Source: Pempheris klunzingeri (taxonomy: Eukaryota; Chordata; Actinopteri; Acropomatiformes; Pempheridae). Taken from it: a DNA stretch of 64,000 nucleotides. Positions 27,046 through 50,231 of this stretch are shown one piece after another. Below the pieces are notes generated by a model, which was not told the DNA's origin, made no database searches, and worked only from the letters and a program-made list of their open reading frames with translations. How positions within the stretch are numbered: the stretch's first letter is position 1; every line of letters starts with the position of its first letter. Where the stretch lies: NCBI RefSeq assembly GCF_042242105.1, contig NC_092017.1, positions 18,562,432-18,626,431 on the forward strand. The letters are read 5' to 3'. Made by a program: the position numbers and the translations under genes.

Positions 27046-29960
27046 AGAGCGCAAGACATAAGATGCAAGATAATGTTAATGTTCTACTTTCTTAATGTCT
27101 CCAATACCGAGAGCAGAAGCAGTAAGGTTGGAGTTTATCAATACTAAGGTCTTTAATACATTAGCCCCAGGGCCCATTTCATACCAGGTTTCTGTGCCCA
27201 TATCTACAGGTTTATTGTGATGTCAAGATACTGTTAAATAAAACCTGACTTGCAAAGTCTTTTATGACCAAAGAAAGCCCTCTCTGTCAACGAGGCATCA
27301 TATCGAGTGTTATCCTGTTATTAAAAACTGACAAGCTTCAACTCGCGCGTTTAGATAAGCTTGCATAAAGCCTCATGTGTATGAAATTAGACTGACCTAT
27401 GGCAACTACTTTAGGTGGAATTCATCGGGCTGCTGTGAGTACCAAAAGGTGAAACAGCCAAGAAGAATATAGCCTTTTTTTTTCTTGGCTCTGTGAAAAC
27501 GGCAGAGGAGTGGTCATTAGCACTAGCCTGACAGTGGCAACACATAAGTTCAACCGTGACCAGCTGGTTAGTATGCAACCCTTCATTTAGCGATAAACAG
27601 TCCTGCAGATGTGGCTTTCACCCTCTAACTTGGGCTTTTCCTATACGCCTGCAGCACATCTCATAATTTAGACCTACACCGTCCTCACCGACCACAGCAG
27701 CAAGGAGGCTCTGTCCTGGGAACATCTTCCTGGAGCCAACAGGACGCCTGCGACGCCGCCCCACCCAGCCTATTCCAGGATCCTCCATCCTCCTCCATCT
27801 CAACGTTGCTTTGCAGCCATACCAGGTTCTTCCTTATTGAAACAGGACTATTCATATTTTTTTGCCACTGTTTGCACTGCAAACCTGCAGCCAGCAGAGT
27901 GACAAACAATAACCCAGGAAGCAGGTGTTCAGTGTGAAGGCATGTGGTGCATTTGCTACCTTGACTATTCTTCAACCCTTTTCTGGCATCTTCACAAAGA
28001 AGATTTAAATAGATGCAGAAGGAAACAGACTACAAGATTGAGGGAATGAAATGGTCACAACCTTGGCTCAATGAGGCCTAACACTGCGACATACACTCAT
28101 ATAGCCATCAGACTCTTTAACACCAGCATCACTGGCTGATGTTAATATACTGCCTACCATCCATGCCATTCCATTCCTGTAAATATCCTATGGTGTAAAT
28201 ATTTATTTCATTTCATCACAATCCATATATTTATATCTATATTTATATTTATATTTGCTATTTTTTGTCTTTTCTATTGCTTTGTTCTTTCACTGTCCCT
28301 GTTTATATTGTTGCTGCTGTAACAAGAAAATTTCCCCCTATGGGGGATAAAATAAAGAAGTCTGAAGTCTGAAGTCTGAAGTCTGATATATATATGAGTG
28401 TGTGTGTTGTGGAAACAGATTATCACTCCACATAGCATACAACAGACACAACATAGCTATGCTGATAACCAGAAGGCCAAATCTGATTGGCTGGGCTCTT
28501 GTACTCAAAGCAAATGGCTATCTATGGGGAGGACGGTAGAAGGCAAAGCTCAGAGGACGGGGAGTACTAACAGTGAGAAACTGGGAGCGTTTATATAACA
28601 CCATCTACCACCTGTGGTCGACTCATGGGAGCTAAAAATAGGCTTTTCTGAGAAAACATAGACTTGCTCGTCCCATGTGTGACAAGTGTGTGTGTGTGTG
28701 TGTTTCCCTCTACCCTGGGGGCTAGAGGGTGCATGTTTAAAAGAGTGTGTGAGTGAATGCCATTCTGTATAAGTGCGTCTCTGCCAGGCTGGTCTGCTCT
28801 GGATCTCAACAGGGCTGGCTCATCCATGATCATGACGAAAGGACAAAAAAAAAAAAAAAAAAAAGGGATGCCAATCTGACCCAGATAGACCCACACGTTG
28901 GATGAACTCATGATTTCAGGGCAGGAGGCACAGGCGAGATTAACAACCAGCCAGATCTGGACTCGGTATCCCTTTATGCCACTCTACCACATGTAATGCG
29001 GGTTATTTATTGCTACCTGGCTTAGATTAGCCAGCAACTCGACACAAACAACACACACACAAACATAACACCGCACTTTACAGGGCCAATCTGGGTCAAT
29101 CATTGTCTAAGAAAAGGTTAAACGAGAAAACAAGCAAAGACTAGAAATGAAACCACTTCCCCACATTGTGTCTCTACAGACAATTCACAGGAAAGCATGA
29201 AACCTAACCTCACAATCCTAACCCGTGAGAATGTTCCCCAGATAATATTTTCTGGATGAATGGCCGTCATTCTTTTTAACTAGAAATTGTATATGCCCAC
29301 TTTAAAAGGATTATATTCTAGGAGTTGTCCAAGTCTGTCTTAACTATCAGCCATGTCAGATGCTTAGGTCATCATCAGCTCATCACGTATCGTTAAGCTT
29401 CTGCTTTAACACAGTGTACACCCACCAGTGTTGGTTGTCCTAATACACACGAACATTGCAAAGATGCTCGCAACAGCCACCATCGAGGACAACCGACAAC
29501 AATGACTGTTTTTACTGGTTTATTTCAATGCCAGTTAGTTTAGCGTCAATTGACTATGCCACTAAGGTTAGCTTAAGTTCATTTCAATGCAAACGCATCT
29601 TTAGCTAGACGGATGGCTAGCCTGCTAGCATTACCTACCCACTGACTGAAAGGCGTTTTCTCCCTTTAGTTACATTTCAATTCAAATAAACTCCTTAAAG
29701 CACATCACCTGGTTCTGTGCTAATTACTACATTAAGACGAGATAAAAACAACCCAGTCTTATCGGACAGGTTGTTGTAATCAGTGAAATGCTAACCGTTA
29801 GCATCCCCCCCTGTTGATGTTAACCACCGGCAGATAGCGGTTCAGCTAGCCACATTCATTCCGCTCACCTCTCTTTCATGAAGTGCTTGATTCTGACTAT
29901 GGCCTTCTCGTCGATCTTCCTGAGGAAGGTTTTCAATCTCTCCCTCTTGTTTTCAAGCAT
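15009..29960 (-). CDS. GRAM domain-containing, C-terminally membrane-anchored protein (GRAMD2A/GRAMD2B group)
   Basis: Shared coding exons, in transcript order: 19496-19320, 18223-18139, 17928-17856, 17632-17529, 17353-17255, 17050-16979, 16678-16610, 16442-16346, 16093-16004, 15856-15757, 15414-15307 and 15027-15009 (TAA 15009-15011). All junctions have AG/GT borders and stay in frame. With the 20504-20446 first exon the product is 383 aa; with the 29960-29869 exon it is 394. A GRAM domain lies at about residues 115-215 (HNKKFHKLFPDIPKSEDL, CALQKEVPYHGRLYI, TKVVIPVSCIHIVKKQNMAL), then a Ser-rich linker (SSPVFSSAENSFDKSK), one helix at about 332-354 (LLFIYLILVVLLLLSSGYIG) and a short tail with LEEQL. 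There is no VASt/ASTER domain, which excludes GRAMD1. GRAMD2 proteins sit at ER-plasma membrane contacts and bind phosphoinositides. The short tail recalls GRAMD2A; SSAENSF and the several first exons recall GRAMD2B, so I give no symbol. Confidence 0.85.
15969..15996 (-). repeat. (CA)n tract immediately after a GRAMD2-type splice donor
   Basis: On the transcribed strand the donor of exon 16093-16004 reads GTAAGAG and is followed within about 8 bases by an uninterrupted CA run of about 28 bases. Confidence 0.9.
20281..20400. repeat. Teleost interspersed repeat fragment
   Basis: TTTATATAGCACCATTCAGA followed by CACAAGGTAATTCATAGTGC and TTTACA is close to a sequence scattered widely in fish genomes (TATATAGC-CATTTCA-ACA-AGGCAATTCAAAGTGCTTTACA). 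Family unnamed here. Confidence 0.55.
20446..20512 (-). CDS. Candidate alternative first coding exon 1B of the GRAMD2-type gene
   Basis: Reading leftward, ATG at 20504-20502 gives MPTVSRYMSFRSSKRLKIT and ends AG at the donor (ACCAG|GTAAGG, exon end 20446) in phase 2. This fits exon 19496-19320, whose first base completes a serine codon. A T-rich acceptor (CTATAAG, exon start 20512) means it may be preceded by a non-coding exon. Spliced after exon 1A it would meet a stop, so it is an alternative start or part of a 5' UTR. Confidence 0.55.
23223..23296 (-). CDS. Candidate alternative first coding exon 1C of the GRAMD2-type gene
   Basis: ATG at 23296-23294 opens a short frame starting MERGKGLLNRQGAVAHSYCS and ending AG at a strong donor (GGAAG|GTAAGG, exon end 23223) in phase 2, matching the same downstream exon 19496-19320. 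No homology supports the peptide, so the case rests on the donor, the phase and the position in intron 1. The frame is open further upstream, so the true start is uncertain. Confidence 0.3.
26986..27042. repeat. (TG)n microsatellite, about 57 bp
   Basis: Nearly perfect TG run, the longest dinucleotide repeat in the window, within intron 1 of the GRAMD2-type gene. Confidence 0.95.
28030..28390 (+). mobile_element. 3' end of a 5'-truncated LINE (L2/CR1/Rex-like)
   Basis: One frame ends with ATYTHIAIRLFNTSITG and a stop at about 28136-28140, the usual ending of LINE reverse-transcriptase ORFs (AIRLFN). A 3' UTR follows with GTAACAAGAAAATTTCCCCC and GGGGGATAAAATAAAG, and the tail is four copies of GAAGTCT at about 28358-28386. 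Such non-poly(A), microsatellite-like tails mark several fish LINE families. The insertion is in sense on the plus strand, antisense to the host gene. Confidence 0.65.
29869..29960 (-). CDS. Candidate first coding exon 1A of the GRAMD2-type gene
   Basis: First in-frame ATG at 29960-29958 starts MLENKRERLKTFLRKIDEKA and the exon ends at donor AG|GTGAGC (29869) in phase 2, compatible with exon 19496-19320. The frame is open upstream back to about 30066 without another ATG. The peptide is highly basic. It lies directly downstream of a CpG-containing stretch with two CCAAT boxes, so this is the best candidate for the main promoter-proximal exon. Confidence 0.5.
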
Positions 29961-30099
29961 TCTTCCCTCAGCCAGTGGTCGTCGGCTCGTGTAGAAACGA
30001 CCCTCCACGCCGAACTCCACCGTCCTTGTTTGGCTTCTGTTTTTTTTCCTCTTCACTTCATCTACGGCTGATTAAGATAATGAGCTTAAATCGGACCAA

Positions 30100-30180
30100 G
30101 TCAGCCGACCAATCAGCGTCGGCGACGACGCAGGAAAAAACGGTCATGTCAGACTGATCGTCCAATCAGAGCGGGGTAGT
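30100..30180 (-). promoter_or_regulatory. Putative promoter of the GRAMD2-type gene with two CCAAT boxes
   Basis: CCAATCAG occurs at 30109-30116 and again at 30162-30169, 53 bp apart, in a CpG-richer patch (GCGTCGGCGACGACG) just upstream of exon 1A. CCAAT boxes bind NF-Y and work in either orientation. No TATA box is evident. Confidence 0.45.
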
Positions 30181-33100
30181 TGGTTTACAGTGACCGCCCA
30201 TTACCTTATATGGTAGCCGGCAGTCCTTTTCTTCAGATCTATACAAGGAAGGGCCTGTGTTATTATTGTGCCACTGTGGCCTTTTTAATCAATAATTTAC
30301 TTGTGTGTTGCACATTATACGTGTTAACAACATTGGGAATACACACTGTGATATTACAAAGGCGTTGCCACATCACAATATACTTAAGTTTACAGATAAA
30401 GTGACTGTTCTGGTACAAAAGGGTGGGGCATTTGTGCTATACTGCTTTATAGTGTCAAACAAAAAGATGAATTTTATTGTATGAAGGCAAACCTACACCC
30501 TAGATATAGTGCTATAACCTAATATTAATAATAGTTACAGAAAATAGCTTATTGTAGCACATGTAGCCTACATGTGAATAAAGTATACTGCCCTTGTCAG
30601 TTACCTTTGAGGAATAGATATCAGGCTTTTAAGCCACAATAAATATTCTTTAAAAAGAGCAGTGGCAGATCAAGTATTTTAGTTTGATGAACTACAAAAG
30701 CTGGCCGTTAAAAAAGTGAAATTACGCTTATCTCGTGAATCATAATGAGTGGGGAAATCACTCGTGTTCCTGTGTTAATGGGAAGTGGAGGCAAGTGACT
30801 CAGAAGCCGAGTTAGTTGCACAGTTGGAGATGTTTATTCCAGTGCCACAGCATGAAACACTTTAGATTTTATCCAGCCACTGAAGAGCCAAGTCTCTCAC
30901 CCCCCCCACACACCCCCACTGCTGAAGAAAAAGGCAACAACTACTGCAGCAAATGGCAAAGTCACACACCTACCGTACAATTAGCAGACCACGGCCATAA
31001 GGCTAAAGTTTAAGTCACATTGTAGTCACACTGGATGACTGCGTGTTACTTGTGCCTACCGTATGTGTTTAAAAAGGTGGAATCTGATCCAGAAAAGTGG
31101 TGTAACTTTTTATGTTAAAAGATTGTGTTTAGCTACCCTTTACTGCAATCATTTGAAATGCGCCTGAACAATTTGTGTGAGGATTTTCTGTGGCTTACAA
31201 TGAACCATGACCACAACGTGACTACTACTGTTTATATGAAATAAGATACATAACATTTATCATGACAATACAATCATGTACTTTTTTTTATGGCCGAAAC
31301 TAAGATGAAGATTTACAAGCATCTTCACTGGCATGAAATTGGCACATGAATACTTTTCAGAAATGGCTAAAATAAAAAAAAATGAATCAAGCTAAAAAGC
31401 TGCTTCTCTATGTTCCCCCTATGTTTTTTAATAGTGATATTTCAAGAATCACAGTCTTAAGAAGAGAAACTGTATTAGTCACGCACAATAATTATCTCAC
31501 AGTCTTGATATCATTGCTACGTCACATCATGACAAATCAGTGAGCTGCCAATAAAACACTCTGATGCATCACAGTTTTCTCAACTGTATATCAGTACTCT
31601 ATTGATAGTGGCCTTGAACACATTTTATAGAAGAAAACGGATCATTATCAGGTAGCACTTTAGAGAGCGCGCATAAATCTTAGCATTGAAAGACCCTTAT
31701 TTCCCACCAGGCAGCTCAGGCACCGCCACGCCGCCAGGAACAGAAGAAGCAGTGTGCTGCCACATGACACAGCAAACGCACCACCCTCACACAATCTGGC
31801 CTACACCAGCAAGCCCCCGGTCTTCCCTTCTGTCTCCTCTGCCAGGAAAGGAAATTACACTTCTCGAGGAAGTATGTGATGCAATGAGTGGGTGTTGGTT
31901 CAGCGTAGGCAATAATAGGCATTTCTGCATTGATTCATCAGTGTGACAGCTGGATAAGTAAAAGTGGGGAGCTACTTAAAGGACTCGCAACAGTCGTAGT
32001 TTAATTACTTTTCTTTGGTAATATGAAACATTCACAGTGTTGTGACCTTGAGGCCCTGCCTTGTAGAGAGAGAGAGATTTCCAAATGTAAATAAAAAAAA
32101 AAAAACCCAGACAAACAAAACCAATAGGAAAATAGAATGAAAGAAACACGTTTATTTGCAAAAGCAAGACCACATATTTTGCTAATATTAACACTCTGAG
32201 TCATGGGGCCTGAATTAGTTAATATTTGTAAATGGCTCTAACTTTACTGAGAAATGAAACACACCATCTGTTCACAGCCAATGAGCTGAGAGTCATATAA
32301 GAAGGGCATACTTATAATGCGCTTTTGCAAACACTTTCATTTACCCTCATTACTTTCCTTTGTGATTCTCTATTATACATAATCATTAGAGCCAAGAATG
32401 CTTTGCCAGGCTGTTGCTGTCATGAAGCCTCATCTTTATGTTTCATTACATCATAAAGTTGCAGAGCTGTTTATATAAAGTTTCAGTTTTATATGCATTC
32501 ATTCCTACAGATTAGGTTTTTTTTTTTTCACATTTCGCAAACACAGCTTTTGCCTAAACATATTCTGAATCAGTAGCTGCAAACGACATACGAAGAAGTA
32601 TGTAAAAGTGTGAACAGATTAAATCAAAAATATTTCGGAAAATGCAAAGTAGAAACTTAAGCAGTGTTATTCTCTTACTGGGTTTTCTTGGAGCTCCTAT
32701 GGAGTTCCTTTGGATTCACCTTTACCCTTTCTTCCACTAACCCTCAGACATCTTCCACTGAATTGATGTCCACCATTTACAGTGATTTCAACAAAGATAA
32801 TTGTCAAAAGTCTAGCACAAACATTTTAAGCTACAATATCTAGGTACCTTCAAAATTAAGCTCAGCGACAGTTTAAACTGGCCAGAATACGATTTGTACC
32901 CACCTTCATGTTTTCTGCAAATGTCCTTCTATATCTTATCTCTGGTCTAAGGTGGTTAAGCGTCTTGAAAACATCCTTGAAAAAATCCTAAACAGCCCAC
33001 CTTAGTTTTATTCAAGAATGACTCCATCCTCAGCAATAACAACATGTTAGCCCTTAGAAAACTCATATTTGCAGGTTTAACTGCCAACAAGAAGATCAAA

Positions 33101-35353
33101 ATATACTCTACACTCTATATACTATATATAAAATACCCTTCCCACAAGCCTCCATTGCTAGAAGAATGGTTGAATTACATTAGGGATATTGCTCTCATAG
33201 AAAGATCCTTAGAAATAATTCATAAAGTGTGGACATCCACTGTATCCTTATTAGCTCTCTTTCGATTGCACATTCTCTTGCATGGATCTAATATGCTACT
33301 GAATGTATGTAGACCTACATACACTTACACTAACTGTTATGTCTATGGTGACATTGTTTGTGCAAGAATCCTGCAAGAAAATGCAGAGTAGTTCTGTCTC
33401 ACGTCCAGGAACAACCGTGAGCCAAATCAACTTTTGTTCCTTTGCGGGCCAGTGAACAATGAAGACCTGTATATTAAGACCTTGGAGGATGGATATCCTT
33501 CCAAAGTGGGCAACAGCCACTTTGGAAATTATCACCAATGAATAAAAGTCTTTCAGTGAGTCTGTTACCTCTGATGTTGTCTAACTCAAACACTTTAGAG
33601 ATTATCATGTTTGTCTCTACAAGAGGAGAAAGTGAGGTGTCCTTTGCTTACAGGGCTGCCTATTATCTGTTGCAAAAGGAATGCTTTGCCAGTGAGATCC
33701 TCATTATCAGTTGCAGGAGTAAACACTCTGACCTTGGGAGGGTAGCAGCACCTTGGCCTGGAAAAACGAGGCAATGACGCACACACAGCTGCAGCCGTGC
33801 ACGTTACAGCACAGGTGTGCAGGAATGCTTATGAAGCAGGATGAAGAAGCACACCAGGGCGTGCACTATACAGTATTTTCTATCTCCAAACAAAGCACAG
33901 TATAAATCACCCAGCACTGCGCATGTCAGAAATAAAATGTAAATGTCTGAGAGAAATAAGTAGATACAGACATATTAGAATAGTAAAGCATTATGTTATG
34001 TTGGCAGCATACATGTGAGTGTCAATGCTATTAAAACAGGACAGAATGTCAACTTCAGGAATTTAAATCAGTGAACTAATTGATTATCTCAAACCGTCTT
34101 TTAGTACATACCGCACATACCTGCATTGGGTTGAATCTTTGTCTGAAGAGAATTACAATTGGATGACAATGATGGTGACGCAGTCCCAGCTGGCATTTCA
34201 AATGTGATTTTTGTGGAATTTCCAGAATCAGAAACAGAGACAGATAGCTGCTTGTGTCCTGTCTTGAAAGCCTTGTCGAGAAACGCATCACATGGGTCAA
34301 AGTGTGACAAATAAAATTGTTGAGGTCAACAGCTCATCATACCAGAACAAAATGAGAATATGTTGATCAAATCATGGCTTTCTATCTAGGCAGCCGCTGA
34401 AGCTCCTGCGGATGGGTGGAAATCCCCCTGACAAGCTTTCTAAGTCTTTTATCCGTTTCAATCTATCTGTCTCAGATACAGAACAAAGAGTAAATGTGTC
34501 TCAGCGTACATTATACTGTAACTTAGCATACAGTGACTTGTTTATAGTATTATTTTTCTGTAGGCATTTTGTTCTGGATCAAAATATTCCAGACTTCTGA
34601 AAAAGAAATGTTTCCTTTTCATACTTAATTAGGGATTTGTGTTATATTTACAACACATGTGGCAGGAAGCTAATACTTAAAAGCCTTGCCAGTGTAAGAG
34701 GCACCAAATAGCTATGCGAATTAAACATGTGTTTATCAGCTGTAACTGTCATCTTCTCTATCCGTGGGCTGTCTGTGGGGTCAAAAAGGTCAGTGCATCA
34801 CCAAGGATCCACATCAGCAACAGCCAATTTCATTCAACGAGGCCAGTGAAGGGGGGCACCTGTACCCAGTGGTATCATCTTACCTGCAACACTGGGACAT
34901 TGTCTGTGGCCATCTCTGAGCGGCCCACTCTTGAAATCATTTTGCGGAAGTTGCAGGCATTTTCGCACTTCAGGGGGTGTTCACACATTCGCGTGTGCAT
35001 CATGTCTCTCAGTCAGACTGATATAGGGGATTAGAGTCTTAACCGTGTCATGTGTATGAAGAAACATTTACCTGATGTGTTTTGTTTGTGTTCCCTATGC
35101 GTGAGCTGCCAGAGGCTCAGGTGTAACACATACAATCCTCAACTCAAAGGGTGTTGGGTTTCTACCCGGCTGGCTGGCCAGCTACTGTTACCAGGCTACT
35201 CTCATCACTAATTCATCTACGCTCTTCACCCTAAAGCTCTGGGTGGTTGGTTGGTGGTTTAGGTGGATGGTGGGAAGGACAGAGCTTCTCTCTTTGCCAG
35301 AGCAGCGCACCACCGGGGCTCCCAGAGGAAGACCGTACCTGTGCTGGGGCCCG
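30181..35353. other. Intergenic region between the GRAMD2-type gene and gipc3
   Basis: The GRAMD2-type promoter and gipc3 face away from each other across about 5 kb. Content is AT-rich with no clear gene, apart from a LINE relic near 33000-33260. A T-rich acceptor-like site (GGTTGGTTGGTGGTTTAG, ending about 35261) suggests a gipc3 5' UTR exon upstream, which I could not identify. Open frames at 31686-31946, 33538-33777 and 34714-35034 match nothing I know. Confidence 0.5.
32990..33260 (+). mobile_element. Relic of a Tx1/L1-like LINE ORF2 C-terminus
   Basis: The frame starting at 33044 includes LRKLIFAGLTANKKI and PPLLEEWLNYIRDIALIERS. This resembles the C-terminal part of L1/Tx1-clade ORF2 proteins (AGLTAAKKMIA-RWK-P, then -W-----DI--ME). 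The copy is diverged and short; assignment is by eye and tentative. Confidence 0.4.
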
Positions 35354-47249
<11,896 letters not shown>

Positions 47250-50231
47250 ACATTTATCATATACACAAGCATACACACAAAACAGGGGGAGGGCTCTGTT
47301 GCCTGGTACATCAAACTGGAAACAAAAGAATGTGTAGAAGATTTTAATGTTGCCTTCCCAGTCCTTGCATTCATTTTTTTATCACGTTCTTTACAACCGT
47401 GGCAGCAATTAATTCAACCATTCCCTTTGAATAGTTAAATGACAATAATTAGCTCATAAGTAGATATTTAATGTTAATATCAAATCATTGCAAGAAACCC
47501 AAAACACAGAGAATCGTAGTTTATACATACATAAATATGGTATAGTTTTTAGATACATATGTATTGACATTAACCTTTACAGTGTAAGTATTCAACTGAT
47601 GATGTTCTGGGTGGAAAACAGTGACAGCAAAATTTGCAGGTTCACCAAAATTCAGGCTTATTCCCATTTTGATTTAGGGCAAAAGTTTATGAACATAGAG
47701 TATTGCATAAAGGATATGTTAACAGTGGGTCAGGACACAACTGCATAAAATTGCAAAATCAGCCAGCCATCTGAGAATCAAGGAAGTTAGATAAGCTACA
47801 GTAAACTTTTTTCCTTTGATGAAGACCCACTGGGAAAACAAGAGAGGAACAAAGAGATTTTTGGGTCATCCCAATGTCAGAATGTGTTATTATAGTTCTC
47901 CATTAGCAATAGCATATTCTAGTTAAAGATCTATGTGCATGCTATAAAATATCTACAAGCAGATTGCAGCTACATTTATATATCTCATTCATGGTCATCT
48001 GAACACTGTATCATCTGGGAATGTGTGTCAAGGGGGATAGTCTCTAGCTGAATAGTATCTGCAATTCATATTTTCCCACATGATCATTTCTGTCAAACGG
48101 AAATCAAGCCCATAACTTCCCAAGATAAAAATAAACAAATAAAGCTTGCTTGTGGGCATGCAAACTGTGTCCTAGGAGTGCGTCAATTTTGCCTAGAAAA
48201 ATTAAGGTCTTCATGCCCACCTACACTTTGTCACATATTCATTTGCTTCCCACTTTTGCCATGTGTTCACAGGAAAGGTTTTTCTGTTTGTTTCAAAGAG
48301 AGAATGTAAATATACAAGATCTGTTTGTTGTAGTCTCCCTCTTTGTGTTGGAAGCATCAAACTACATATTGGCGTATTAACAGTTATATGTTTTCTGGCT
48401 CACCAAACAATATGACAAGGTATAAAGCCAGCTACAGTCATTCTGGCGACAATATAGTGATGTTTTGTTTCAACACTTTGTATATGATTGCATCTCTTTA
48501 TGAAGACCTGAAAATGTACGGCACATTTCACATGTTTAAACTGTAAGTAAAGAGGTTTAAATCATAGCTGTCGAGTCTGTCTGTTTAACAGAAAAGGCAA
48601 TTTATCTGACTTTATTTGACCTTTATTTATATATGTACAATCACATGCCATTTTAATCAAACACTTTCAACAGTTACACTTCATTGTCACTGGATGATAC
48701 TGTCAAGGGTTCTCAACCATTACTGGTGATTGATTCAGTGATTTGTTTGTCTTATCACTCATCAAGATCAGCTAGGTCACCTTGAACTGTTTCAGTTTCA
48801 TTACATTATCAAATCACTCTCTATTACAATTTTGCTACAATGTTTGTCATTTGAATTATCCAACAAGTAGTTCATCCCCCACTCTCCGTTTGTAATCATA
48901 AACACATTCTCAGTTGACAGCAACTTTAAGTTGTAGTTAAACAACTCTGAGAGGCACAGATGCTCCATGCAGAAGTCTTACTAGCAGTGGACTGAAGCCC
49001 AGACGAAAGATCATAGAAATCAACAGCGACCTGTCCTTCTGAATAATCCACAGAAGTTAATGTTCTCCAATTCTAAAACCGAGGTAGCCACACACATATA
49101 CTAATTTAGATAAGAAAATTGCACTTCATGCTGATTGGATTTGGCTGCCCAAGTAATTCACTCGATTCAAAGACAAGTAAGGCAGCAGAGTAAACCTCTC
49201 TACAGCCTCTCTTACATCTTGAACATAGACCTTCATGCTGTAAGACATCTCAAGTAAATGTTGCTGTAACTGTAAAATTTTTCGCCACAGTCCCTGAAGC
49301 TGATGGTAGAAAAAAATTGCTCTACTACTGACAACATAAACTTTGCATTTTCAGGGTTTGTGTCCATATTCAAGGTTTAATTTGTTACACATCGTCATCA
49401 GTATCCATTTTATTTTCTTTGTTCTTTCCTTGGGATAGAACCTGGATGTGTCCCTTAATGACAAGCATGGGGACTGAACCAGAGGATCCCATTCAAGGAT
49501 TCAGACAATGTTAAGAACTGAACTTTTTATGGTCTAGAAAGTTCAACCAGGGATCAATTGCTCCACCGTTACTGTAACTTTACCATTCGTGGTCTGCTCC
49601 AAACATTTTTAGGAAGGGAACAATACATGCACAGTACTCAGCGTGAGCCTGAAAACATGACAACATAATTCTCCTAATTGAGTTGAATGTGACACTCAAG
49701 AGAATCTGAGCAAAGTGTTTATGTGCTTAAAAGTCATAATGCCACAACAGAACAAAGTAATACAATAAAACAATTGCATGAATGCCCCTAGAGTGGTCCT
49801 ATCCGCTGTAACAAGATGTTTAAAATTTGAATATCATAAAATCACTTGATGGAGCAGTACAGTTAGAAAGAGCAGTGCATGTAAATAGCTTTATATCTGT
49901 TTGAGCAGACTGCAGTGCTGCTCTGTATAGTGGTTAAACTAAAACTTAACTTAAACTACATCAGTGGATTACAGGTTTGATCCCTTGTAAGTGTCCAATC
50001 AGCTGCTGCTTCCTCTTTGCTCTAAAAGTGTCATTGCTAATACTGCTAAACATTTCAAAGGTATGCAATAAAATAATAAGATTCAGTCCTTTCAGATTAT
50101 TGGTGCAATCCTGCTCCTTTTCCTGGTCACAGTTTGAAAACTCGTCATGAGCATGAAAACACATTCAAACGCATACTACAACTCCAATGATGTCCCTCAG
50201 TCTTCTACAACAGCAACACAAATCCAATCAA
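47250..50231. other. Convergent 3' flanks of gipc3 and tbxa2r
   Basis: About 3 kb between the two stop codons. Plus-strand AATAAA words lie near 48129-48140 (gipc3) and a minus-strand AATAAA lies near 49408 (tbxa2r). No coding exon, repeat family or RNA gene was recognised; several short open frames are not supported by splice signals. Confidence 0.5.

Larger units (their letters stand above)
20519..29868 (-). other. Intron 1 region of the GRAMD2-type gene
   Basis: About 9.3 kb with no conserved protein text other than candidate exon 1C (23223-23296). It holds a long TG tract (26986-27042) and a LINE 3' end (28030-28390). Open frames at 22078-22368, 22655-22921, 23375-23785 and 25707-26084 show no recognisable domain or splice support. 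Confidence 0.55.
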
